In this document: positions 1-9,842 of the stretch, one piece after another
Numbering within the stretch: the stretch's first letter is position 1
Layout: each line of letters begins with the position of its first letter
From: Budorcas taxicolor
Taxonomy: Eukaryota > Chordata > Mammalia > Artiodactyla > Bovidae
Direction: 5' to 3'
Length of the DNA: 64,000 nucleotides
Assembly: GCF_023091745.1 (NCBI RefSeq)
Contig: NC_068910.1
Coordinates: 127,551,170-127,615,169 of the forward strand
Notes under the pieces: generated by a model
Told to the model about the DNA's origin: nothing
The model's input: only the letters and a program-made list of their open reading frames with translations
Database searches by the model: none
Position numbers and translations under genes: made by a program

Positions 1-66
1 GGATGAGAATTTCAGAGGTACATCTTTAGTATTTTGTCTACTATGGTCCTAAAAAATGAGACAGTA

Positions 67-308
67 AAAGTGCGAAAGGGAAAGTGTTAGTCGCTGAGTA
101 GTTGTCCACCTCTTTGTGACCCCATGGACTTTAGCCCATGAGGCTCCTCTGTCCATAGAATTCTCTAGGCAAGAATACTAGGGTGGGTTGTCATGCCCTT
201 CTCCAAGACATCTTCCTGACACCAGGATGGAACCTGGGTCTGCCACATTGTAGGCAGATTCTTTACCATCTGAGCCACCAGGGAAGCCCCCCAGCCCCCA
301 GCCCCCAC
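67..308 (-). mobile_element. Bov-tA SINE, minus strand, with TSDs
   Basis: A tRNA-Glu-derived SINE in reverse orientation. The tRNA-like head lies on the right (ending about 291) and the BovB-derived tail on the left. Near-identical 16-bp direct repeats at 51-66 and 309-324 (15/16) are its target-site duplication. Between the usual head and the right TSD sits an extra C-rich stretch (291-308) in which CCCCCAG recurs. The element is non-coding; short reading frames over it are incidental. Confidence 0.9.
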
Positions 309-324
309 AAAAAATGAGAAAGTA

Positions 325-807
325 TATGAAACACTTAAAGTGCTTGGCTTGGTGGAGAGAAGACATGATATAAACACTACTTGTGACTACTAACACACAT
401 AAACTTTGCCTTATTGCTCACATGAAAGTGAGAGTGGGCAGGGAGTTATTTCCACATTCATTCTTTATCCAAACACTTTAAGGTGAGTTTTTGGCAAGTT
501 GCCATAAGTAACTTGTCTTAAATGAAACGTTATGAGAATGGTTACCATATTTTAGAGCAGATGCAACTAAGATTCTAGTGAAAACAGACTAGTATTAAAT
601 GAAGCCATTTAAAAGTGGAAAAATATGTACTCCTGGAACTGCATTTCCACTTTTCCTTTTCATGCTCATTTTTACTAATACTTTCAAATTAAATACACAT
701 TCCCTGTTTGGGAGGGAATTTCACTAAGAAAAAAGAGGCAAAACAGAGGGACAAGAATGATTGGAGGTGGGCTGGAAAATAAAGCTTCAAGAAAAAATTA
801 AGGAGGG
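325..807. other. Unassigned AT-rich DNA
   Basis: I recognise no gene, RNA or repeat family here. Reading frames are short and base composition is that of ordinary intergenic mammalian DNA. Confidence 0.5.
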
Positions 808-1021
808 ACTTCCCTGGTGGTTCAGTGACTAAGACTCCACATTTCCAATGCAGAGGGCCCAGGTTTGATCCCTGATCGGGGAACTAGATCCCACATGCTT
901 CAACGGAGAGTAACTTAAGATCTCTCATGCAGCAATGAAGATAGAAGATGCCTCGTGCCACAAGATGCCATGTGTTACAGCTAATACGCAGCACAGCCAT
1001 ATAAATAAATAAATACATTTT
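808..1021 (+). mobile_element. CHR-type tRNA-derived SINE
   Basis: The head GACTTCCCTGGTGGTTCAGT is followed by a B-box-like stretch (GGTTTGATCCCTGATC), a decayed body, and a tail of AAATA units near 1003-1016. This order is that of the CHR SINEs of whales and ruminants. It differs from Bov-tA in lacking the BovB-derived tail. Confidence 0.8.
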
Positions 1022-1524
1022 TTTAAAAGAAAAGATTAGAGAAAACACATTTTTTAATATAGGAACAATAACTAGAGAAATGAACAGTGAGAAAAGAAAA
1101 TTGGCTGAATATAAGGATAAACTAGGCAGAGACTTCAGAGGAATTACAAAACTGAAAAGATTGAGGTTTTTCTCTCTAGTTTCTTCCCTAGTTTGAACTT
1201 TTGTCCATTAAAAATTCATAGACAAGAAAAATGACAATCATATACTGATATTAATTAATATGCTTGTTTTTCTTCCAGCTTCCTACTCCTCCATGCAATT
1301 AACTCTCTCATCAATAGAAAGAAACAGTGTTGATGCTTGAAACCTGAAGCTATTCGACAAATATCTCCGACTGGAACACTGTTATCAGGGCCATAGATAA
1401 GAAGCTTGATTTAGGCATTGGGATAAAGGAAATTACAAAGAGTGCATCATACCAGATACAATAGATTATAGTGCCAGCCTTTAATCTCAAGACTGCCTGT
1501 GTGTAGTCTCAATCCTTGGTTTAC
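1022..1524. other. Unassigned DNA downstream of the candidate exon
   Basis: No repeat family or coding region recognised. If the minus-strand exon at 1525-1870 is real, this would be the start of its downstream intron. Confidence 0.4.
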
Positions 1525-1870
1525 CTCCAGCAATTTCCTTCCAGGAGCTGTCTTCTAATTTCCCTTGGTACCTCCCCAAATTCTCTACATATTGCTCCAT
1601 CTCTGAAGCTAATATCATACCTATGCAACCTTAGAATTTGAATTGCTGCTCTGAAGTTCTTTGGAGACATTCCTAATGAGTTTATTATCAATGTTCTTAC
1701 TACATATTCCCCCTGTGGGCTTTTACTGACTTCACCCATAAATCTGATTCTCATAACAAATTCATCTTTGGGAGGATTTCCCATCTGCCCTTTCCCCAAA
1801 GATTTTGTAGTGCTTTTCTCCTCTTCCTTTTCATTCCGTGACTTTGATGTGCTTCCTTCTCTGTAGTGAA
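1525..1870 (-). CDS. Candidate internal coding exon of unknown gene
   Basis: A minus-strand open frame runs from 1898 to a stop at 1521-1523, 125 codons, in sequence I cannot match to any repeat. Within it a 346-bp exon can be drawn. A pyrimidine-rich tract ending CCCTAAAG gives an acceptor at 1871-1872, and GAG|GTAAAC gives a donor at 1523-1524. The frame stays open across the whole exon and meets a stop only just inside the putative intron. The predicted peptide begins with a lysine/glutamate-rich stretch (KSRNEKEEEKSTTK) and continues into a mixed region with basic runs (MRIRFMGEVS, REIRRQLLEGN). I recognise no domain, signal peptide or membrane segment. Seen: open frame and splice-like sites. 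Inferred: exon status. Alternatives are chance, an old retrocopy, or an unrecognised transposon ORF. No partner exon was found nearby. Confidence 0.3.
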
Positions 1871-2818
1871 CTTTAGGGAACAGAGTGAGAGCTAGCACCT
1901 GGAGTTACAGTGAACACTGCTGTCCCCCGGGCTGTCATTGAGAGAGTCAATGTCTGTGTGGATGGGTGGAGAGGACTGATGCCTGTCTAAAAGTCATCCC
2001 CACGCTGCCTCTCCTGACAGCCTCAGAACAGCCCCCGCTTACTTCATAGTCACCAGAGCAAAGGTTTAATGATGGTTTCCAACACTTGAAGACAGGAGAG
2101 TGATCATAGAACTGAAACGTGAAATTCCTGTGATTCATAGCTCTCCTAATATCTCTTTAAACAGCAAGGCTGGTTTTCAGTAGAGGAAAGAGATGTTAAT
2201 TTTTGGTTGTCTAGCAGTTTCTAGACAACTTAGGGCTAACCAACCTAATTTTCCTTCCTCATTTGAATGATTACATTGCCTTTTGATTTATCCATCAGTC
2301 TTGAATTTAAAGGCTATTTACACACACATGACCCACATACAACCAAACATATTATAAAATCCACCTTATTTTTTCCATTACCAATTTTTCACATAACAAA
2401 TCTAAAAGTCATTTGAAAACTGCTTTAGAATTGTGCATTTCATTCTATTATGGTAATGTTTACTCTTTCTTTGAGTGTGTTTGTTGTTGGCATTTAAATA
2501 TCATTTTTCTGCTCAAAATATTTGACACACTGATAACCAAAAAACAAACAAGTGAACAAATAATAGAGTTTTCCTCATTGGTCTAGCTTTCGTGGTGTTC
2601 CAAAATTTGACCCAATCTATGTATGCAAACTCAGAAATATTTTCCTCCAAAACCTTCCACTCTAATTGGTTTCATTCATTGAAAACCTAATTCAAGAAAC
2701 ATTAAAATATCTTTATAGCCAGGCAGTAACTATGTGAAGAAGCTCACCTAAGGTACAAAGGACAGCATGGGCTCAGTCTCTATCCAAGCTGGTTCTTACT
2801 AAGGACATTCATGATTAT
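1871..2818. other. Unassigned DNA upstream of the candidate exon
   Basis: No repeat recognised. A 63-codon minus-strand frame at 1947-2138 lies just upstream of the candidate exon, but it has no features that set it apart from chance. Confidence 0.4.
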
Positions 2819-3110
2819 TAACTCTTTTATTTAAATTAATGTTTATTGGAATATAGTTGTTTCACAGTGTTAATTTCTGCTGTACAGTAAGTTGAATCAG
2901 CTATACATATACATATATCCTGTCTTTTTTAGATTTCCCTACTATTTAGGTTACCACAGAGCATTGAGTAGATTTTCCTGTGCCATACAATAGGTTCTCA
3001 TTAGTTATCTATTTTATACATAGCAGTGTAGTGGGTATGTGTGTGTGTATAAATATACTTATATGCATATCATACCCAGTCTCCCAGTTCATTCCACCCC
3101 CTCCATGCTC
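2819..3110 (-). mobile_element. L1 3' UTR fragment (artiodactyl L1)
   Basis: The order of motifs matches the 3' UTR of ruminant L1 elements read in reverse: ATATAGTTG near a T-rich start, CTGCTGTACAG, the temporary-match run TACATATACATATATCC, and CATTAGTTATCTATTTTATA. Only the 3' end is present, so this is a heavily 5'-truncated copy without coding sequence. Confidence 0.85.
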
Positions 3111-3119
3111 TTTTGCTTT

Positions 3120-3420
3120 TAATTAATGAACTTTATTTTAAGGCAGTTTTGGTTTTATAGAAAAATAAGCAGAAAATATAGAGTCGTATATATATATATA
3201 TATATGTATATATACACAGATACCTGCTCTATCTGCTGACCTGAGTTAGTCCCCAAGATTGCAGATTGTCATGCATGGTTTGGACCATCCTCATCACTCC
3301 TTACACTCTTCTCTTGAAAGAACAGAGCTCACATAAACATCATATAAAAACTGCCCATAAGAAGCAAGCACTAATTTTCATAAAATGAATCACCTATTGT
3401 TTTTCTTACTGTTGGAAGTA
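3120..3420 (-). mobile_element. Probable old L1M 3' end with (TA)n
   Basis: The stretch from 3120 (GCAGTTTTGGTTTTATAGAA and following) resembles the reverse of old L1M/L1ME 3' UTRs. It contains a short TA microsatellite at 3187-3218. Divergence is high and the boundaries are approximate. Confidence 0.4.
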
Positions 3421-3677
3421 TGTATGGATCTATTTATAAGCTTACAGGGCTAATGAGAACTTGTGTTGGTTATTTCCTCCTATTTACAATGTCGGCAGTT
3501 TTGATAAACCAGGTAAAAGAGTTTCTATCAGTTCTGATGCCCTGGAAGGCCTACATGCTAGGCTTTTTAAAGGTGGGGTTAACTGAATCAAAACTTTAAT
3601 CCAACTAATCTTCCAGAGGTATTGTTGTTTTCACATTTTAATTGAAAAGAGATGGGGAGTTTGTTAGTTGTGTCATT

Positions 3678-4669
3678 TCAGGTTTTCTTTTTTTTTTCTC
3701 TAAACAAGTTTTTATTTAAATTTTATTGAAAAACAGTTGATTTACAGTATTTTTTTAATTAAATTTTTATTTTTACTTTATTTTACTTTACAATACTGTA
3801 TTGGTTTTGCCATACATTGACATGAACCCACCACGGGTGTACATGCGATCCCAAACATGAACCCCTCTCCCACCTCCCTCCCCACAACATCCCTCTGGGT
3901 CATCCCCGTGCACCAGCCCCACATGCTGTATCCTGCATCGGGCATAGACTGGTGATTCGATTCTTACATGATAGTATACATGTTTCAATGCCATTCTCCC
4001 AAATCATCCCATCCTCTCCCTCTCCCTCTGAGTCCAAAAGTCCGCTATACACATTTGTGCCTTTTTTGCTGTCTTGCATACAGGGTCATCATTGCCATCT
4101 TTCTAAATTCCATATATATGTGTTAGTATACTGTATTGGTGTTTTTCTTTCTGGCTTACTTCACTCTGTATAATCGGCTCCAGTTTCATCCATCTCATCA
4201 GAACTGATTCAAATGTATTCTGTTTAACGGCTGAGTAATACTCCATTGTGTATATGTACCACAGCTTTCTTATCCATTCATCTGCTGATGGACATCTAGG
4301 TTGTTTCCATGTCCTGGCTATTATAAACAGTGCTGGGATGAACATTGGGATACACGTGTCTCTTTCAATTTTGGTTTCCTTGGTGTGTATGCCCAGCAGT
4401 GGGATTGCTGGGTCATATGGCAGTTCTATTTGCAATTTTTTAAGGAATCTCCACACTGTTCTCCATAGTGGCTGTACTAGTTTGCATTCCCACCAACAGT
4501 GTAGGAGGGTTCCCTTTTCTCCACACCCTCTCCAGCATTTATTGCTTGCAGATTTTTGGATCACAGACATTCTGACTGGTGTGAAGTGGTACCTCACTGT
4601 GGTTTTGATTTGCATTTTTCTAATAATGAGTGATGTTGAGCATCTTTTCATGTATTTGTCAGGTTTTCT
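3678..4669 (-). mobile_element. 5'-truncated young L1 with TSDs and a likely 3' transduction
   Basis: An L1 3' end closely similar to the copies at 22.1-22.9 kb and 50.0-50.7 kb. The TSD is TCAGGTTTTCT at 3678-3688 and 4659-4669 (11/11). Read on the minus strand, the target is CTT/AGAAAA, close to the L1 endonuclease preference. The L1 body begins at about 4658, inside the C-terminal part of ORF2, and its own A-rich end lies near 3750-3780. About 50 bp of extra sequence (3698-3749) with two AATAAA-like signals follows, then an A tail (3688-3697 as T), all inside the TSDs. Confidence 0.9.
4103..4658 (-). pseudogene. L1 ORF2 C-terminal remnant
   Basis: This is the last part of an L1 ORF2 reading frame, continuing from the 5'-truncated junction at 4658 to the stop at 4103. 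It keeps the cysteine-rich knuckle (CWRGCGEKGTLLHCWWEC, a CX3CX7HX4C pattern) and the final ILTHIYGI. The endonuclease and reverse transcriptase domains are absent, so it cannot act as a retrotransposase. The frame runs on into flanking DNA up to 4744, but that extension is not L1. Confidence 0.9.
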
Positions 4670-5789
4670 AAGTGCAGAACCAAGTGGGGACTGTGAAAGC
4701 AAGAGCCTGACCGGAGGAAACAATGCGAATGACAGATTAAGCACTTAGGAGAGAGCTCACAAATCTGATACCTGCGGGGGTGGCAGGGGTTGCAGGGAGC
4801 AAAGAATGGGTTGTGAAGAAAAGTGCAGTTCTGACAGTTTCAGCCAAGCTGACAGGGGATCTCTGAGCCAAATGCGCTGGTTAGATGATTCTCTAAGAGC
4901 AGGAATAATCTGATTCTATTCCCTTAGCCTTGCTTAGCTATTGCCTGGGAGCAGCCCAGAAGTGCCTGTGGTCCATGGTGAATCTGACAGTCCAGGAGCT
5001 AGTGGCTATCTCTCAGCTATGCAACCCACAGCAGGTTCCCTTGAAGGGATGTCTGAGCAGAGCACCACAGTTAAGTCAGCCAAGATTTCCAAATGGTACA
5101 TTTATGCAAAGAACGTACAATTGTAGCAACACAAATACATACTATTATAGGTATCATCATCTATCTTCTCAATTATCTTTACTTTTCCTTTTTATTCTTT
5201 AACCTCACCTTACATTTCTTCCAGGCGTGATTAGAACTAAATTATCCTGACTCTCCCAAGAGCCTTACAATTTAGCTTTCTTACACTCATATGGTGAAAT
5301 CAAACATAACATATCCCAGTAGAAGTAGTAATATGATAAAGCAGATATTGCTTTATGCAAGGAATAACTGTATATCTGGAAAAGTTATGTGTAAAAAAGA
5401 GTTTTAAATTAAAACACATTGTAAATGTCATTTTACTGAGAACACGTTCCATTTAAATAGAACATGTAAAATTCAATTTATAAAGTGAGCACTTTTTAAT
5501 AACATAAACAGTTTTCCACTGCAATTTTCTTTTTTACAACCAGAAGTTGTGTTTTGCTCTATCCACCTTTTCATGTGCCAATATGGTTTACTGTCTTGGA
5601 AAAGTATTAATTTAACACCTGTCACATGCAAAGTACTTAGTTTATTTAGGCTAAGGAGATAATGGTAAAAAAAAAAAGTAAACAAACAGAAACAAAACAA
5701 AACACAAACAATCCTGTCTTCAAAGGGTTTTATGATCTATGAGTGAGGAAACTGGCTTCAAAGAAGCCTGAGAAAACTCTGTGAAGATG
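4670..5789. other. Unassigned DNA
   Basis: No gene or repeat family recognised. A 90-codon plus-strand frame at 4930-5202 lacks family resemblance or splice context and is probably chance. An A-rich run lies near 5670-5705. Confidence 0.4.
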
Positions 5790-5915
5790 GAAATATTTAT
5801 CTTGATTATGGTGCTGGCTACATAAATGCATACAGTTTTCAAAACACATAAGAGTGGAAATCAAGGTTTTAATTTTATTATATGTAAATTATACCTCTGT
5901 ATATAATGATGTATT
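5790..5915 (+). mobile_element. Probable old L1M 3' tail
   Basis: GATTATGGTGCTGG, later CAAGGTTTTAATTTTATTATATG and ATTATACCTCTGTATATAATG follow the order of old L1M 3' UTR ends (a GATTGTGGTG motif, a TTAAA run, then an ATTATATCTCAATAA-like end). Short and diverged. Confidence 0.4.
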
Positions 5916-6760
5916 ACCAGAAAAAGTAGATTAAAAACAGTAAAGAAGAAGATAAAGAAGGACATTTTATAGTGGTAAAAGAACCAATTCATTAATAAAT
6001 GATTAAAATCCTAAATGTATGTGTACCAAAAAGTAGATTTTAAAATACCCAAAGAAAACCACATAAAACTAAAAGAAGAAAAAAATCTTACAATTATACT
6101 TGAAATTTCTACATACCTCTCTATATTATTTTGTTATTAAAATAATATAGAATGTTTGAGTACCCCTACTAATCAACTTATCTGACATTTAAGAATATTA
6201 TACCCACACTAGTTCATGTGAAAAATTCACCAAGACAGATGATAATCTGGACAGAAAAGAAGTCTCAATATATTTCAAAGAATTTAAATGATCTAAAGTG
6301 TGATCTCTCACCAGAATCAGTCTACACTAGAAATTAATAACAAGAAGGTCTAGAAAATTCCCTAACATTTGAATATTCAATAACATGCCTCTAATAACAT
6401 AGGAAAAAAAGAAGAATCACAAGAGAAGTCAGAAAATCTTTGATCTGAAAAACTAAAAGTACAACTTATGAAAATGTGTGTGACTGCTAAAGCAATGATT
6501 AAAGTGAAATTTTTAGTATTCAGGGTTTATAATAGATAAAAACAAGTGGTCTCAAATGAATATTCTATGCTCCTACTTTCAAGACTATACAAAGAAGAAC
6601 AATGTATATGCAAAGTAAGCATATGGAAGAAAATTATAAAGATAATGACAAAATTAAATAAAATAGAAAACAAACAAAAATATAAGAATATATCTCAAAA
6701 CCAAAAGCAATTTCTTCTAAAAGTTCAATAAAATTAATATGTCTATAACGAGATTTGTCA

Positions 6761-7614
6761 TGAGAAATGCTGGGCTGGATGAAGCACAAGTTGGAATCAA
6801 GATTTCAGGGAGAAATATCAATAACCTCAGATATGCAGATGACACCACCCTTATGGCAGAAAGTGAAGAAGAACTAAAGAGCCTCTTGATGAAAGTGAAA
6901 GAGAAGTGAAAAAGTTGGCTTAAAGCTCAACATTCAGAAAACTAAGATCATGGTATCCGGTCCCATCACTTCATGGCAAATAGATGGGAAACAGTGTAAA
7001 CAGTGTCAGACTTTATTTTTTTGGGCTCCAAAATCACTGCAGATGGTGACTGCAGCCATGAAATTAAAAGGCACTTACTCCTTGGAAGGAAAGTTATGAT
7101 CAACCGAGACAGCATATTAAAAAGCAGAGATATTACTTTGTCAGCAAAGTTCTGTCTAGTGAAGGGTATGGTTTTTCTAGTAGTCATGTATGGATGTGAG
7201 TTGGACTATAAAGAAAGCTGAGCATTGAAGAATTGATGTGTTTTGAACTGTGGTGTTAGAGAAGACTCTTGAGAGTCCCTTAGACTGCAAGGAGATCCAA
7301 CCAGTCCATCCTAAAGGAGATCAGTCCTGGGTGTTCGTTGGAAGGACTGATGTTGAAGCTGAAATTCCAATACTTTGGCCACCTGATGTGAAGAGCTGAC
7401 TCATTGGAAAAGACCCTGATGCCGGGAAAGATTGAGGGCAGGAGGAGAAGGGGATGATAGTGGATGAGATGGTTGGATGGCATCACCGACTCAATGGACA
7501 TGGGTTTGGTTAGACTCTAGCAGCTGGTGATGGACAGGGAGGCCTGGCATGCTGTGATTCATGGGTCACAGAATGTCGGACACGACTGAGTGACTGAACT
7601 GAACTGAACTGAAT
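6761..7614 (+). mobile_element. BovB (RTE) LINE, 3' half
   Basis: A 5'-truncated BovB inserted in L1M. It starts just before the reverse transcriptase YADD region (about 6820-6850) and ends with ACTGAACTGAACTGAACTGA repeats. Similar 11-bp blocks at 6750-6760 and 7615-7625 (9/11) both match the interrupted L1 sequence and so are the TSD. Several frameshifts break the reading frame. Remaining pieces cover the region from the polymerase active site to the C-terminus. Confidence 0.95.
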
Positions 7615-7626
7615 GAGACTTATCAG

Positions 7627-7941
7627 GGCTTCCCTGATAGCTCAGTTGGTAAAGAATCTGCCTGCGATGCAGGAGATCCCAGCTCAATCCCTGGGTAGGG
7701 AAGATCCCCTGGAGAAAGGACAGGGGGTACCCACTCCAGTATTCTTGGGCTTCCCATGGCTCAGCTGGTAAAGAATCTCCCTGCTATGCAGGAGACTTGG
7801 GTTCAATCCCTGGGTTGGGAAGATCCCCTGGAGAAGAGAATGGCTACCCACTCTAATATTCTGGCCTGGAGAATTCCATAGACTGTATAGTCCATGAGGT
7901 TGCACAGAGTTGGACACGACTGAGTGACTTTCACTTTTAAG
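7627..7941 (+). mobile_element. Bov-tA2-type SINE with two tRNA heads
   Basis: Two successive tRNA-Glu-like heads (GCTTCCCTGATAGCTCAG at about 7628 and GCTTCCCATGGCTCAG at about 7750) precede one BovB-derived tail (GACACGACTGAGTGACTT). This dimeric structure is a known Bov-tA form. TSDs of 12 bp with one mismatch lie at 7615-7626 and 7942-7953. It landed exactly at the 3' edge of the preceding BovB. Confidence 0.95.
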
Positions 7942-9631
7942 GAGGCTTATCAGTAAAAAAAAAAGGCAAAAGACTCAAATTATGAATAGCAAGAATTAAA
8001 ATGAACATAATTACAGATCCCTCAGACAAAATGAAGATAATAACGCAACACTGTGAAAAAAAAAGTTGCTGATAAAACCCACAACTTATATTAAATGGAT
8101 AGAATATAAATTACCAAATCCCTTCAAGAAGAAATAACTTGATTAGTCAAGTAATACTTTAAAAATTGAAATGATAGTTTAAAACCTTGCCACAAAGAAA
8201 ACTCCAGGCTCAAATGCATTCACTGATGATCTTACAACAGTTTGATGGTAGATGTATTACCAAATCCACACAAATGTTTCTAGAAAATAGTTACTAACTT
8301 ATATAAGAGTCAAATATCATCCTGATATCAAAAACAATAAAGCCAAGGTACAAAAGAAAAAAAAGGTACAGACTAACATCCTTCATGATCCAAGATAGAA
8401 AAATCCATCTTTAGCAAGTTAAATTCAGCAATATATAAAGATAATACACCATAACAAAGTGAAGTCTATCTTAAACACATCAGTTTGACTTAATATTGAA
8501 AAATAATACAAATGTATATTGACAATAAAGAATAAAGAAAAATTATATACTCATCTCCATAGATGTACAACTATTTATGAAAAAACTCTCAGCATATTAG
8601 GAATAGCAATCTCATAAGGAACATCTACAAAACAACTACAACACACATCATGCTTAAAGACATAAATAGACATTTTTCCAAAGAAGACATACAGATTGCC
8701 AATAGACACATATACATGCTCAACATTGCTAATTATTAGAGAAATGCAAATCAAATCTACAATGAGTTACCACCTCACACCAGTCATAATAGCCATCATT
8801 AAAAAAAAAAAATCTACAGATAACATGCTGAAGAGGGTGTGGAAATATGGGAATCCTTCTATACTATTGGGAAAATGTAAGTTGGTACAGCCACTATGGA
8901 AAATAGCACAGAGATTCCTCAGAAAACTAAAAAGAGAATTACTATAAGATAAGGAATTCCACTTCTGAGCATATATCCAAAAAAAAAAAAAACACCTGTA
9001 ATTCAAAAGGATAATGCACCCTATGTTAATAACAGAACAATTAACAATAGCCAAGACATGTTAAAAATCTAAATGTCCATCAAGGATGAATGGATTAAAA
9101 AGAAATGGTACATATGTACATAGCAGAATACTACTCAGCCATGAAAAAGAATGAAATAATTCCATTTGCAGCAACATGGACACAACCATAGATTATCATA
9201 ATAAGTAAAGTAAGTCAGAAAGAGAAAGACAGATACCAAATGGCATCACTTACATGTGAAATCTAAAATATGGCACAAATGAACCTATCTACAAAACAGA
9301 AACAGACTCACAGCACAGATGTAGAAAGCAGACAGGGTTATCAAGAGTGGAGGAGGTAGAAGGATGCACTAGGTTTGGGGTTAGAAGATGCAGACTGCTG
9401 CGTGTGGGATGGGTAAACAACAAGGTCCTGCTGTACATCAATATCCTAGTGGAAACCATGGTGGAAGGGAATATAAAAAAGAATTACATATGTGTATGGC
9501 TGTGAATTTGCTGTGCAGCACAATATTGTAAATCACTATACTTCAATTAAAAAAAATTTTTTTTAAGGTGGAATGAGTGAACTCTAAACAAGTGACCCTA
9601 ATGAGAATACCCAAATTTTATGCAAATATAC

Positions 9632-9842
9632 ACATTTACAGGGCTCCCCAGGTGGCGCACAATCACAGGAGACACAGGTTCAATTCCTGGGTTAGGAAGA
9701 TCCCCTGGAGTAGGAAATGGCAACTTATTCTGTTATTCTTGCCTGGGAAAATCCCATGGACAGAGGAAACTGGCAGCCTACAGTCTATAGGGGTTTCAGA
9801 GAATTGGAAATGACTCAGCAACTGAGTACATAGACATTTACA
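9632..9842 (+). mobile_element. Bov-tA SINE with exact TSD
   Basis: The element spans 9641-9833. ACATTTACA at 9632-9640 and 9834-9842 is an exact 9-bp TSD. The tRNA-like head is partly deleted (the segment between GGTGGCGCA and the B-box is shortened) and the BovB-derived tail ends in TGACTCAGCAACTGAGT. Confidence 0.9.

Larger units (their letters stand above)
5930..9572 (+). mobile_element. Old L1M element, ORF2 to 3' UTR, interrupted
   Basis: Degenerate L1 ORF2 sequence runs from about 5930 (CACCAAGAC..., AGTCTCAATA, GAAATTAATAACA) to 6760. It is broken by a BovB and a Bov-tA, then resumes at 7942 and continues through the ORF2 C-terminus (8690-8950) to a 3' UTR ending in an A/T-rich tail at about 9570. 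Many stops and frameshifts leave no useful frame. The 3' UTR motif near 9520 (GTAAATCACTATACTTCAAT) is typical of artiodactyl L1. Part of ORF2 between 8100 and 8690 appears shortened compared with a full element. Confidence 0.85.

Noticed and set aside
7627..7941. tRNA-like A and B boxes in this and other SINE heads
   Set aside because: They belong to repeated SINE units with BovB-derived tails, not to functional tRNA genes; no intact cloverleaf in isolation was seen.
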